Source: Hydrogenophaga sp.
GTDB taxonomy: Bacteria > Pseudomonadota > Gammaproteobacteria > Burkholderiales > Burkholderiaceae_C
Length of the DNA stretch: 8,748 bases
NCBI GenBank assembly: GCA_020047875.1
Contig: JAIFNE010000070.1
Coordinates: 1-8,748 of the forward strand
Reading direction: 5' to 3'
Shown: positions 1-5,911 of the stretch, piece by piece
Layout: each line of letters begins with the position of its first letter
How positions within the stretch are numbered: the stretch's first letter is position 1
The notes under the pieces: generated by a model
Database searches by the model: none
Told to the model about the DNA's origin: nothing
Seen by the model: the letters and a program-made list of their open reading frames with translations, nothing else
Program-made: the position numbers and the translations under genes

Positions 1-383
1 TTCAGGTCGCAGTCGATGCGGTAGCGGGCCACCCGCTCGCGAATGATCTTCGCGCCCTCGAACATCATGCGGGCCAGCGGCTCGGCCGCCTTCGTTCCGT
101 ATCGGCTTTCGATCACGTCGATGTCGCGCGAGAAGCTGTGCACGATCTGGCCGCCGTTGCGGCCCGAGGCGCCCCAGCCCACCCGGGCCTGCTCCAGCAC
201 CACCACGCGCAGACCGGCCTCCGCCAGCGCGATGCCGGCCGACAGGCCGGTGTAGCCCGCGCCCACGATGCAGACATCGGCTTCGACGTTGTCCTGCAAG
301 GGCGCCCGCTCGGGCGACGGGTGGGCCGAATGGGCGTAGTACGACGGGGCGTGGGCTGCGGGTGTGGCGACGTGGGCGGTCAT
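1..383 (-). CDS. FAD-dependent oxidoreductase (DAO / PuuB-like), N-terminal part, cut by window edge
   Basis: The frame opens at an ATG at 383-381 and stays open for 127 codons to the left edge, so only the N-terminus is present. After a polar leader of about 34 residues there is a Rossmann FAD-binding motif, VGAGYTGLSAG (residues 40-50, G41-x-G43-x-x-G46). An acidic residue (E64, in VVVLEQ) at the end of the second strand is expected to bind the FAD ribose. Then comes GWGASGRNGGQ (residues 69-79), a signature of the D-amino-acid-oxidase superfamily, especially gamma-glutamylputrescine oxidase (PuuB) and related enzymes that oxidise amines or amino acids. The substrate cannot be fixed from this fragment. 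No Shine-Dalgarno is visible before the ATG, but the alignment of the motif leaves little room for another start. It is divergent from the ProQ-family gene. The family call is secure; PuuB is only one possibility. Confidence 0.88.
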   Translation of the reverse strand, partial: MTAHVATPAAHAPSYYAHSAHPSPERAPLQDNVEADVCIVGAGYTGLSAGIALAEAGLRVVVLEQARVGWGASGRNGGQIVHSFSRDIDVIESRYGTKAAEPLARMMFEGAKIIRERVARYRIDCDL

Positions 384-502
384 GGTGTTGCGGAGGGTGT
401 GGCGCCACCTGCGGGCACAACAGCTCGCCGGTGCAGCGGCACAGTATGCGGACAACGCGGGGCCAAAGCAGGGCCAATGAGCGCAGCAGACAGCCACCCA
501 CT

Positions 503-540
503 GGCCCGGCCTGCAGGCAGCCCGACACCGCCGCCGGGCC
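503..540 (+). promoter_or_regulatory. Possible antiterminator helix in the leader of the ProQ-family gene
   Basis: GGCCCGGC at 503-510 is perfectly complementary to GCCGGGCC at 533-540, giving an 8-bp all-G/C helix. The loop contains the 5' arm of the terminator-like hairpin described next (519-527), so the two helices cannot form together. That is the layout of an antiterminator/terminator pair. It is read directly from the sequence. The function is inference, and chance pairing is common in DNA this GC-rich. Confidence 0.3.
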
Positions 541-570
541 ACGCTGCTGGCATGATGTCGGGCTTTCTTT
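519..570 (+). terminator. Terminator-like hairpin upstream of the ProQ-family gene
   Basis: AGCCCGACA (519-527) and TGTCGGGCT (556-564) form a perfect 9-bp inverted repeat with a 28-nt loop. On the plus strand it is followed directly by the T-rich tract TTTCTTT (564-570), as in an intrinsic terminator. No plus-strand coding gene precedes it, because the gene to the left is divergent. It could end a small RNA, attenuate transcription into the gene starting at 592, or be chance. A possible extended -10 (TGGCATGAT, 548-556) lies in the loop and 3' arm, so transcripts starting near 563 would bypass it. The long loop lowers confidence. Confidence 0.4.
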
Positions 571-591
571 GACGCGCACCGCACCGACTTC

Positions 592-1317
592 ATGACCGAT
601 ACCCCGCCCGACAGCAGCACCGCCACCGAGCCGCAAACATCCGCACCGCCACGGGCGCCGGCCGGCGCGCGCAGCAAGCCGGGCAAGCCAGGCACGGGTG
701 GCGGGCAGCGCACCGCGCCAGCGCGTCACCACCCGGTGCTCGACCAGCTCGCTGCCCTGCACCCGTTTTTGTTTGGCGAGACGCCGCGCCCGCTCAAGCG
801 CGGCATTTTTGAAGACCTGCTGGCCGCCCACCCCGAGGTGCTGGAGCGCGAGTCGCTCAAGGCGGCGCTGGCGCTGCACGCCCGCTCCAGCCGCTACCTC
901 ACGGTGGTGGCCTCGGGCGAGATGCGTCACGACCTCGCGCAGCAGCCCGTGGAGGCGCTCACGCCCGAGCAGGTGCACCACGCGCTGATTGAGGTGTTTC
1001 GCCGTCGCGGTGCCCGCAGCCGCGAAGACCTGCGGCCCAAGCTGCGCCAGCGGATCGCGCAGGCCTTCGAGGCCTCCGGACTGTCGGGCGAAGCCTATCT
1101 GGAGCGGGTGAACGGACGCGACGACGAGGTGAACCAGCTCACCAGCGATGCAGTGGCTGAGTCTTCGCAGCGCACCGCCCGCGAAGATGCTTTGTTGCGC
1201 GCCTTCGAGGCCAGCGGCAAGCCGATCGGCGAGTTTGCCGACATGTATGGCCTGCACCTGCTGGACGCCAACCGCACGCTGGAGCGCGCGCGGGCTCGCC
1301 AGCAACCGGCCGCCTGA
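592..1317 (+). CDS. ProQ/FinO-family RNA-binding protein
   Basis: A 241-residue protein expected to act in the cytoplasm as an RNA chaperone that binds structured small RNAs and mRNA 3' ends. The first 45 residues are Pro/Ala/Thr/Gly-rich and probably disordered. Residues about 48-150 match the FinO/ProQ domain: HPVLDQLAALHPFLFG, then PLKRGIFEDLLA (67-78), a helix ending LKAALALHARSSRYL (89-103), and the conserved G-E-x-R-x-DL stretch (109-115). The C-terminal part (about 155-240) is helical and charged, and unlike the Tudor-type tail of E. coli ProQ. The ATG at 592 is the first start in frame with the domain and gives a normal leader length, although it has no clear Shine-Dalgarno. It converges with the FIST gene, with 23 bp between the stops. 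The family assignment is strong; I leave the symbol blank because several ProQ paralogues occur in these bacteria. Confidence 0.9.
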   Translation: MTDTPPDSSTATEPQTSAPPRAPAGARSKPGKPGTGGGQRTAPARHHPVLDQLAALHPFLFGETPRPLKRGIFEDLLAAHPEVLERESLKAALALHARSSRYLTVVASGEMRHDLAQQPVEALTPEQVHHALIEVFRRRGARSREDLRPKLRQRIAQAFEASGLSGEAYLERVNGRDDEVNQLTSDAVAESSQRTAREDALLRAFEASGKPIGEFADMYGLHLLDANRTLERARARQQPAA

Positions 1318-1318
1318 A

Positions 1319-1334
1319 CCGGCCTTGGGGCCGG
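1319..1334. terminator. Short GC hairpin between convergent genes
   Basis: CCGGCC (1319-1324), a TTGG loop and GGCCGG (1329-1334) form a perfect 6-bp stem in the 23-bp gap between two convergent stop codons. On the plus strand it is followed by CGCGTTT, a poor T-tract; the minus-strand side has no run of T. The position suggests a weak bidirectional terminator, but this is only moderately supported. Confidence 0.4.
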
Positions 1335-1340
1335 CGCGTT

Positions 1341-2651
1341 TCAGGCCGCCACGGGGGCGGTGAAAACCGTCAGCACGCCGGTATAGCCGTAGAGCCGGTG
1401 GTGGGCAATTTCGCCGCCGGCAAAAAAACCCACCAGCGGCACATCGCCCAGCGCGTGGCGCACGATCTGCAGCTCGGCGCTGGGCGCGCCGAAATGCGGC
1501 CCGCCGCGACCCGCGCAGCTCACATACACCGCCCCCACGATGCGCTGCGCCTGCGGTGCGCTCGCGCCCGCGTCCGTGCCTGAGAGCGCCGCGGCCAGCG
1601 ACAGGCTGGCCTCTTCGGGCTCCAGTTCCGCGCGCACCTCGGTGCACACACGCATGAGATCGGCGCGCGCGGCCTGGGCGCTGCGCTCGCAAAACGCGAG
1701 GTAGCTGCCCGTGGTCACCCGCTCGGCCACCACCACCCCGCCGCGCGACGGGTCCAGGCCAATGATGTGGCGCACCAGCACATCGGCGCCGAACTGACCC
1801 GGCACCCTCAAACCCACCGCCGCACCAGCGCGCCCGCCGTCCTCGGGCGCGGCGCGCAGGCCAACGAAGGTGCTGCGCAAGCGCTGCACCGTGTCGGGCA
1901 GGCGGTCGAGCGACAGCCCGAAACGGTCGAGCAACACCGGCAGGGCGGGCTCGCCGTCGAGGCGCAGCACCAGGTTGCCCTCGGCTTCGGTGACCAGGCG
2001 CTCCCGATCCACCGGCTGCGCGCCCTGGGTGACGCGCGACACCATGCCCACCGAAGGGGCAAACGCCACCCCGCTCAGGCCACCACGAAACACGCCACTG
2101 GCCGCGCCCTGCCCGCGCTGCTGGCCCGCGCTGCTCAGCGCAAACTGCGCCACCCCGCGGCGGCTGCTGGCCAGACCGCCAAACACGTAGCCACTGCGGG
2201 TGCGCTCGGCCAGCTCGGCGATCAGCTCGGCCAGTTCCGGCGTGTTGCCATCGGCATGCACCAGCGCGGTGTGGGCCTCGAAGCTCTGGGCACCACGACC
2301 CCGGCCGCTGGCCAACAGCGGCGCCACGCCACTGAACACGCGGTACTGCTCGGGCGCCAGATCACACAGCATCACCGCCAGGGCAGGCTCGTCGAAATAC
2401 TCGACGTTGTTGGCCGCAATGCCCACGCCCACGGTGCCGACCCAGTCGGTCACCTCCGGCAGCTCGGCGGCCAGGTGTTCCAGGATCGTCTGGGCCTCGG
2501 CGGCGTAGTGATCGGTGATGTAGAGCACGCCGAGCGGGGGCGCCTGAGCGTGATCGGGCAGCGCCATCTGCGCGCGAAGCTGCGCCAGAACCAGCGCGGC
2601 GGCCATGCGCCACTGAGGATGGGTGGCGTGGGCGTGGGGAAACAGTTTCAT
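1341..2651 (-). CDS. FIST-domain sensory/signal-transduction protein
   Basis: A 436-residue protein with FIST N and C domains, a sensory module thought to bind small ligands such as amino acids. FIST_N covers roughly residues 40-260, with GVLYITDHYAAEAQTILEHL near the start and a glycine-rich core (TVGVGIAANNVEYF, 73-86; YVFGGLASSR, 155-164). FIST_C covers roughly 280-430: the strand AVYVSCAGRGG (374-384) with a conserved Cys379, then PLVGFFAGGEI (405-415) and YGYTGVLTVF (421-430), all typical. No histidine kinase, GGDEF or receiver domain is attached, so any partner is elsewhere. The open frame continues 160 codons upstream, but that extension is low-complexity Arg/Pro sequence overlapping the phaM-like gene in another frame. 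I therefore chose the ATG at 2651-2649, which opens MKLFPHAHATHP. No Shine-Dalgarno precedes it. It lies 67 bp after the phaM-like gene on the same strand, so the two may be cotranscribed. Confidence 0.85.
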   Translation of the reverse strand: MKLFPHAHATHPQWRMAAALVLAQLRAQMALPDHAQAPPLGVLYITDHYAAEAQTILEHLAAELPEVTDWVGTVGVGIAANNVEYFDEPALAVMLCDLAPEQYRVFSGVAPLLASGRGRGAQSFEAHTALVHADGNTPELAELIAELAERTRSGYVFGGLASSRRGVAQFALSSAGQQRGQGAASGVFRGGLSGVAFAPSVGMVSRVTQGAQPVDRERLVTEAEGNLVLRLDGEPALPVLLDRFGLSLDRLPDTVQRLRSTFVGLRAAPEDGGRAGAAVGLRVPGQFGADVLVRHIIGLDPSRGGVVVAERVTTGSYLAFCERSAQAARADLMRVCTEVRAELEPEEASLSLAAALSGTDAGASAPQAQRIVGAVYVSCAGRGGPHFGAPSAELQIVRHALGDVPLVGFFAGGEIAHHRLYGYTGVLTVFTAPVAA

Positions 2652-2718
2652 GGGAATGGGTCGATGCCCGGAGGCGAGGGGCAGCGGGCGCACCCGCTGG
2701 CGGCGGATCAACGGCGGA

Positions 2719-3873
2719 TCAGCGGCGGGTTGTGCTGGGCGCGGTCTTGCTCGCTGGCTTGGCGGCGGTTTTGCGGGCGGTGGTTTTGGCGCTGGCGCGG
2801 GATGCCGGCTTTTTGGCGACCTTCCTGGCCGACGCGGCCTTGTCACCCTTGTCAGATTGGGCAGCAGACTTCTTGCCCGGCGCGCGGCGTCCCGCAGCCG
2901 CTTCTTCGGCAGCGGCGCCGAGCGAAAACCCGGGCATCTGGAAAAACGCGGTGGGCAGGGGCCATTCGCCGCGCGGCAGCGGCTGGCTGGGGCTGGCAGC
3001 GGTGCTGCCCCGCGGGCGCCGGGCGGCGGCCGCCGATTCGGGCGCGGGCGCCGCGGCGCGCCTGGGTGCCGGGGCCGGGGCCCGCCGGGTGACCGCGCGC
3101 GCCGCCGCCTGGCCCATACCAGCGGCAGCACCCACGTTGCGGGTGACGGTGCTGGTGAGGCCGCGGGTGACCTTGCCGGCCACGCCGGTCGCGGCTTTCA
3201 CCGCCTGGCTGGTCATGCCGCTGGTGGCCTCGCGGGTGGTGTCCAGCGCAGCCTGTTTGGCCGCGTCTTTCATGGCGTTGGTGGCAATGGTCTGGAATTG
3301 CTGAGACAGCGCGCCCCACCAGTGCATGGGGTCGATCAGCCCGCCAGCGGCGGGCGGCGCCGCCGGGGCGGTGGCCGCCTTGCTCTGGGCTGGCGCAGGG
3401 GCTGGCGGCTCGGCGGGCGGCGCTGGCGGCGGCTCGGCAGCAGTGCCATAGGTGCGAGCGGGCACCTCGAGTCCGGCGAAGGTGGTGGGCGTGTGGGTGG
3501 GTGGGCCACCCGTCAGGCCGGCCACGGTGTCGGCGGCCTTGATCTTGAGGGCGTTGGCCACATCCCCCAGGCTGAAATTCATACCCTTGAGGGTGGCCAG
3601 CGTCATTTTCTGAACCTCCAGCGCCTGGATGGTGGCACCCAGGGCCTTGGAATTTTGGTCCAGCCAGAAGTGCACCGCCTTGAGTTCCTCGATGCGTTTT
3701 TCGAGGTCCTCCACATTGAAGGTGGGCGCCACCCAGTGGCCCAGGTTCGGCAGTTGCGGCAGGCTGTTGCCCAGACCCTGCGCCACACCGCTGGCGGCCT
3801 GGCCAGCCAAATTTTGCAGGAACTCGAAGCCGGGCACGAATTTGCCAAAACCACTGCCGGACGGGTCGCTCAT
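2719..3873 (-). CDS. phaM: PhaM-like polyhydroxyalkanoate granule-associated regulatory protein
   Basis: A 384-residue protein resembling PhaM, which in Ralstonia binds PHB synthase (PhaC) and the nucleoid and so controls number and segregation of PHA granules. Residues 1-50 are a Gly/Phe/Leu-rich head. Residues 51-100 are the family core: VEDLEKRIEELKAVHFWLDQ followed by a helix with the signature TIQALEVQKMTLATLKGM (81-98). Then come a Pro/Ala linker (about 143-176), a Trp-containing helix (DPMHWWGALSQQFQ, 181-194) and a long Ala/Lys/Arg-rich tail (about 331-384) with PASKTA-like units like the histone-like DNA-binding tails of PhaM. It is longer than I recall for the Ralstonia protein, mostly through linker and tail. 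The start at 3873 is supported by an AGGAG Shine-Dalgarno (3880-3884) 6 nt upstream. It lies 31 bp downstream of the hydratase remnant, and the FIST gene follows. No phaC is visible here, so the PHA role rests on homology. Confidence 0.82.
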   Translation of the reverse strand: MSDPSGSGFGKFVPGFEFLQNLAGQAASGVAQGLGNSLPQLPNLGHWVAPTFNVEDLEKRIEELKAVHFWLDQNSKALGATIQALEVQKMTLATLKGMNFSLGDVANALKIKAADTVAGLTGGPPTHTPTTFAGLEVPARTYGTAAEPPPAPPAEPPAPAPAQSKAATAPAAPPAAGGLIDPMHWWGALSQQFQTIATNAMKDAAKQAALDTTREATSGMTSQAVKAATGVAGKVTRGLTSTVTRNVGAAAGMGQAAARAVTRRAPAPAPRRAAAPAPESAAAARRPRGSTAASPSQPLPRGEWPLPTAFFQMPGFSLGAAAEEAAAGRRAPGKKSAAQSDKGDKAASARKVAKKPASRASAKTTARKTAAKPASKTAPSTTRR

Positions 3874-3904
3874 GGAAGTCTCCTGGTAGATGCTGCGCAG
3901 CGCG

Positions 3905-4185
3905 TCAGTCGGTGCCGAAGCGCGGCGCACGACGCTCGCGCAAGGATGCCACACCTTCGCGCACGTCGGGCCCGCCAAAACCCATGAACTCCAGCGCCAG
4001 CGAGGTGTCGAAAATTGGCCCGGCCTGGCGCAGCCAGTTGTTGAGCGCGAGCTGGCGGCCCAGGAGCCTCTCGATCAGACCGATCAGCAGATCGCCGCCG
4101 CCGGAAAATCCTGGCCTCTGCCGCGCAGCACAACCCGCCAGATGATGTGCATGCTCTGGTAGCGGCTGCGATCGATCGGCGTCAT
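3905..4185 (-). pseudogene. Enoyl-CoA hydratase/isomerase (crotonase) remnant, internally deleted and frameshifted
   Basis: A normal Shine-Dalgarno (AGGAG, 4191-4195) sits 5 nt before an ATG at 4185. The frame reads MTPIDRSRYQSMHIIW, then RVVLRGRGQDF, and stops at TGA (4086-4084) after 33 codons. Another minus-strand frame, beginning inside the same segment, reads GFSGGGDLL and continues to a TGA at 3907-3905 with IFDTSLALEFMGFGG, DVREGVASLRERRAPRF. VLRGRGQDF joined to SGGGDL recreates the crotonase oxyanion-hole motif (usually LRGxGxxFCAGGDL), and the end is the standard hydratase C-terminus (S-x-D-x-REGVAAFxEKRxPxF). One missing T in the run at 4105-4108 explains the frame break. Only about 90 codons remain of the roughly 260 usual in the family: the segment between GGGDL and the C-terminal helices is gone, and probably some sequence before VVLRG. 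No hydratase activity is expected. Confidence 0.8.
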
Positions 4186-4241
4186 CGGGGCTCCTGGAGG
4201 GTGAGGCTTCATTTGAGATTCTGCTGCCCAGGCCACTGAGA

Positions 4242-4255
4242 TTGACGCGCGTCAA
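4242..4255. promoter_or_regulatory. FNR/CRP-family palindrome (FNR/ANR-like box)
   Basis: TTGACGCGCGTCAA is a perfect 14-bp palindrome with the half-site spacing of FNR-type sites (TTGAT-N4-ATCAA); each half-site has C/G in place of T/A at the inner position, a variant accepted by related regulators (ANR, DNR, FixK type). It lies between divergent transcription units. Its centre (4248.5) is 41.5 bp from a transcription start at 4290, as predicted from the -10-like CAAAAT at 4278-4283. That is the class II activator geometry. This suggests induction of the TraR/DksA operon at low oxygen or by nitrosative signals; it may also affect the minus-strand unit. Confidence 0.6.
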
Positions 4256-4277
4256 CAGGCGCAGCCGCCTGCAGCGG

Positions 4278-4283
4278 CAAAAT
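4278..4283 (+). promoter_or_regulatory. Candidate -10 box for the TraR/DksA operon
   Basis: CAAAAT matches TATAAT at four of six positions. There is no good -35 at 17 bp, as expected for an activator-dependent promoter with a site overlapping the -35 region. It implies a start near 4290 and a leader of about 45 nt ending in the ribosome-binding site at 4325-4329. Confidence 0.4.
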
Positions 4284-4335
4284 GAAAACAGTGGATTCCG
4301 CCACGGGATGATTTGCACGCCAAGAGGAGATCTGT

Positions 4336-4722
4336 ATGAGCCAGCCCATTTCCGACACGTTCGCCCACCAACTGCGCCAGATGCGCGCCGAGGTGTTGGC
4401 CCAATTGCAGGCACAGCGCGGTGGCACCATGGGCCGAGCCGAGGCAGCAGCCGAGGCACGCCAGCACGAGAGCGACGACTGGGCGCAGGCCGACGCCGAA
4501 CGCGACCTGAGCGTGGCGCTGGAAGAACGCGAATCGGCCGAGTTGGTGGCCATCGACGAAGCCCTGAAACGGGTGGCCGACGGCAGCTTCGGCTTGTGCC
4601 TGGACTGCGGCGCCAGCATCGGCACCGCGCGCCTGCATGCCAACCCCACCGCCCTGCGCTGCGTGCCCTGCCAAGAGAAGCGCGAGCGCGCTCAGGGCGC
4701 ACCCCGGCTCGCTGGCTACTGA
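4336..4722 (+). CDS. TraR/DksA-family C4 zinc-finger transcriptional regulator
   Basis: A 128-residue DksA/TraR-type protein; the family binds the RNA polymerase secondary channel and changes initiation at stress and ribosomal promoters. Residues 5-80 form a long charged helical region, presumably the coiled-coil hairpin. Near its bend, E45-S-D-D48-W-A50 resembles the DxxDxA tip of DksA with Glu in the first acidic position. The zinc finger is C88-x2-C91-x17-C109-x2-C112 (CLDC ... CVPC), with the usual GxFGLCLDCG and LxxxPxAxRC context. It is shorter than E. coli DksA (151 aa) but longer than TraR. A strong AGGAG (4325-4329) lies 6 nt before the ATG. The next gene starts 45 bp downstream on the same strand, so the two are probably one operon under the FNR-type site at 4242-4255. 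Family assignment is secure; the target promoters are unknown. Confidence 0.92.
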   Translation: MSQPISDTFAHQLRQMRAEVLAQLQAQRGGTMGRAEAAAEARQHESDDWAQADAERDLSVALEERESAELVAIDEALKRVADGSFGLCLDCGASIGTARLHANPTALRCVPCQEKRERAQGAPRLAGY

Positions 4723-4767
4723 GAGGCTGAGCGCGCGCCCTGCTTCGTTTCGCCGAAAGGAACCCCC

Positions 4768-5217
4768 ATGACCACTTATCACGCTGTCGTCTGGATCGAC
4801 CGCCGCGAGGCCCATGTGCTGATGTTCGATCGCGATCATGTGGAGGCATCGCGCATTGCATCGCGCAGCCACCATGTGGCCACTGGCGGCCACGTCGGAT
4901 CGCACGGCCTCAAGCACGGGCGCGGCGACTCATCCAGCGGCCACCACGCCCCCAGCGGTGGCCACGATCAGGCCGACGAGGCGTTCTATCACTCGGTGGC
5001 GCAGGCGCTGACCGGTGTGCGCGAGATTCTCGTGACCGGGCCGGCGCAGGCCAAGAACGAGTTCCGCGCCCATTGCGCGCGCCACGACAAAGCCATCGAC
5101 CAGGCGATCGTCGACGTGGTGGCCTGCGACCACCCGAGCGACGCGCAACTGGTGGCCATGGCGCGCCAGTATTTTCTGAAGTACGACCAGCGCGCGGCCG
5201 ATCCCTCGCAGCGCTGA
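4768..5217 (+). CDS. eRF1-like 'translational machinery' / host-attachment-type protein
   Basis: A 149-residue protein of a family common in Burkholderiales and usually labelled translational machinery protein, related to the bacterial eRF1-like group. Residues 1-30 (HAVVWIDRREAHVLMFDRD) form the typical opening strands. The C-terminal half has AFYHSVAQALTGVREILVTG (residues 72-91), GPAQAKNEFRAH (91-102) and a closing VACDHPSDAQLVAMARQYF (117-135), matching family features. Between them is a Gly/Ser/His-rich insert (35-66) with eight histidines, possibly a flexible metal-binding loop. The start is supported by AAAGGAA (4756-4762) 5 nt before the ATG. It lies 45 bp after the TraR/DksA gene and probably shares its promoter. 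A link to ribosomes during low-oxygen stress is plausible from the context but not shown. The biochemical function of this family is unsettled. Confidence 0.75.
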   Translation: MTTYHAVVWIDRREAHVLMFDRDHVEASRIASRSHHVATGGHVGSHGLKHGRGDSSSGHHAPSGGHDQADEAFYHSVAQALTGVREILVTGPAQAKNEFRAHCARHDKAIDQAIVDVVACDHPSDAQLVAMARQYFLKYDQRAADPSQR

Positions 5218-5257
5218 CTCACCAGCGGCCCAGGCAAAACACGGTCGCAAACCGGTT

Positions 5258-5266
5258 TGCTATCCT
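5258..5266 (+). promoter_or_regulatory. Extended -10 promoter of the VOC gene
   Basis: TGCTATCCT contains an extended -10 TG (5258-5259) and TATCCT (5261-5266), which matches TATAAT at four of six positions. There is no recognisable -35, which extended -10 promoters tolerate. Initiation about 7 nt downstream would fall at or next to the ATG at 5273. Confidence 0.45.
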
Positions 5267-5272
5267 GAGTCG

Positions 5273-5716
5273 ATGGACAAACCAGAACACCCCGACCTGC
5301 CCGCCCGCAGCCTGTTCCACCTGGCTTTTCACGTGACCGATCTCGCCGAAGCGCGGCGGTTTTACGGTGGCGTACTGGGCTGTAAAGAAGGCCGCAGCAC
5401 CGACACCTGGGTCGACTTCGACTTCTTCAGTCACCAGATCTCGCTGCATCTGGGTGAACCGTTCAAGACCACGCGGACCGGCCGCGTGGGCGAGCACTTG
5501 GTGCCCATGCCCCATTTCGGTCTGGTGATGTTGCTGCCCGCGTGGCAGGCGCTGGCTGAGCGGCTGACGCAGGCCGGGGTTGAATTCGTACTGCCACCGC
5601 AGCAGCGGTTTGCCGGGCAGCCGGGTGAGCAATGGACCCTGTTTTTCTGCGATCCGTTCGGCAATCCGATCGAGGTCAAGGGCTTCGCCAGCGCGGCCGC
5701 CATCTTCGGCCACTGA
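5273..5716 (+). CDS. VOC-superfamily (glyoxalase/dioxygenase fold) metalloprotein
   Basis: A 147-residue single-domain VOC protein. The first module opens with LFHLAFHVTDLAEARRFYGG (residues 14-33), the usual strand-helix with metal ligand His16. The second module has PMPHFGLVM with His81. The last strand FFCDPFGNPIEVKGF (124-138) supplies Glu134. His16, His81 and Glu134 fit the conserved 2-His-1-carboxylate metal site, so the site appears intact and an enzymatic role (dioxygenase, lyase or isomerase) is likely, but the substrate cannot be named. The ATG at 5273 is the only sensible start: there is no Shine-Dalgarno and the extended -10 is immediately upstream, which points to a leaderless mRNA. 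It lies 55 bp after the eRF1-like gene but seems to have its own promoter. Confidence 0.86.
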   Translation: MDKPEHPDLPARSLFHLAFHVTDLAEARRFYGGVLGCKEGRSTDTWVDFDFFSHQISLHLGEPFKTTRTGRVGEHLVPMPHFGLVMLLPAWQALAERLTQAGVEFVLPPQQRFAGQPGEQWTLFFCDPFGNPIEVKGFASAAAIFGH

Positions 5717-5911
5717 TGGCTGAAGGCCCTCGGTTCCCGCCCGGCGGGGCCTGCTCCCTCACTGGTTCGATGAGCGGCAGCACCGGACCGCTGAAAGACC
5801 GCGCACCGCGCCACCCCGGGGCTAGCATCAGGCAGTCTCTGCAGCGCAGGCGGTGAAAGCAATGCTGTTGCAGCCCAAGCACTGCCGCAATACGGCGCAA
5901 CGCCTCCCCGC

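Noticed and set aside
399..408. GTGGCGCCAC palindrome just upstream of the oxidoreductase start
   Set aside because: A 10-bp GC palindrome is expected by chance in this DNA, and no second copy or promoter element supports an operator.
1767..3092. Long plus-strand open frame (441 codons) opposite the FIST and phaM-like genes
   Set aside because: Its translation is low-complexity Arg/His/Gly/Ala sequence with no domain, and it lies antisense to genes with clear family motifs; a GC-rich shadow frame.
2652..3131. 160-codon N-terminal extension of the FIST gene
   Set aside because: Arg/Pro-rich, lies within the phaM-like gene in another frame, and has no relation to FIST proteins.
2623..3987. 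Plus-strand open frame of 454 codons opposite the phaM-like gene
   Set aside because: Gly/Arg-rich mirror of an Ala/Pro-rich coding strand, without ribosome-binding site or recognisable family.
3905..4861. Minus-strand 318-codon open frame
   Set aside because: Only its last roughly 70 codons are meaningful (hydratase C-terminus); the rest is antisense to the TraR/DksA gene and Arg-rich.
5717..5911. 195-bp gap before the binding-protein gene
   Set aside because: Contains a weak TAGCAT (5823-5828) without a -35 and a small GC stem (CCCGC/GCGGG) without T-tract; nothing worth annotating.
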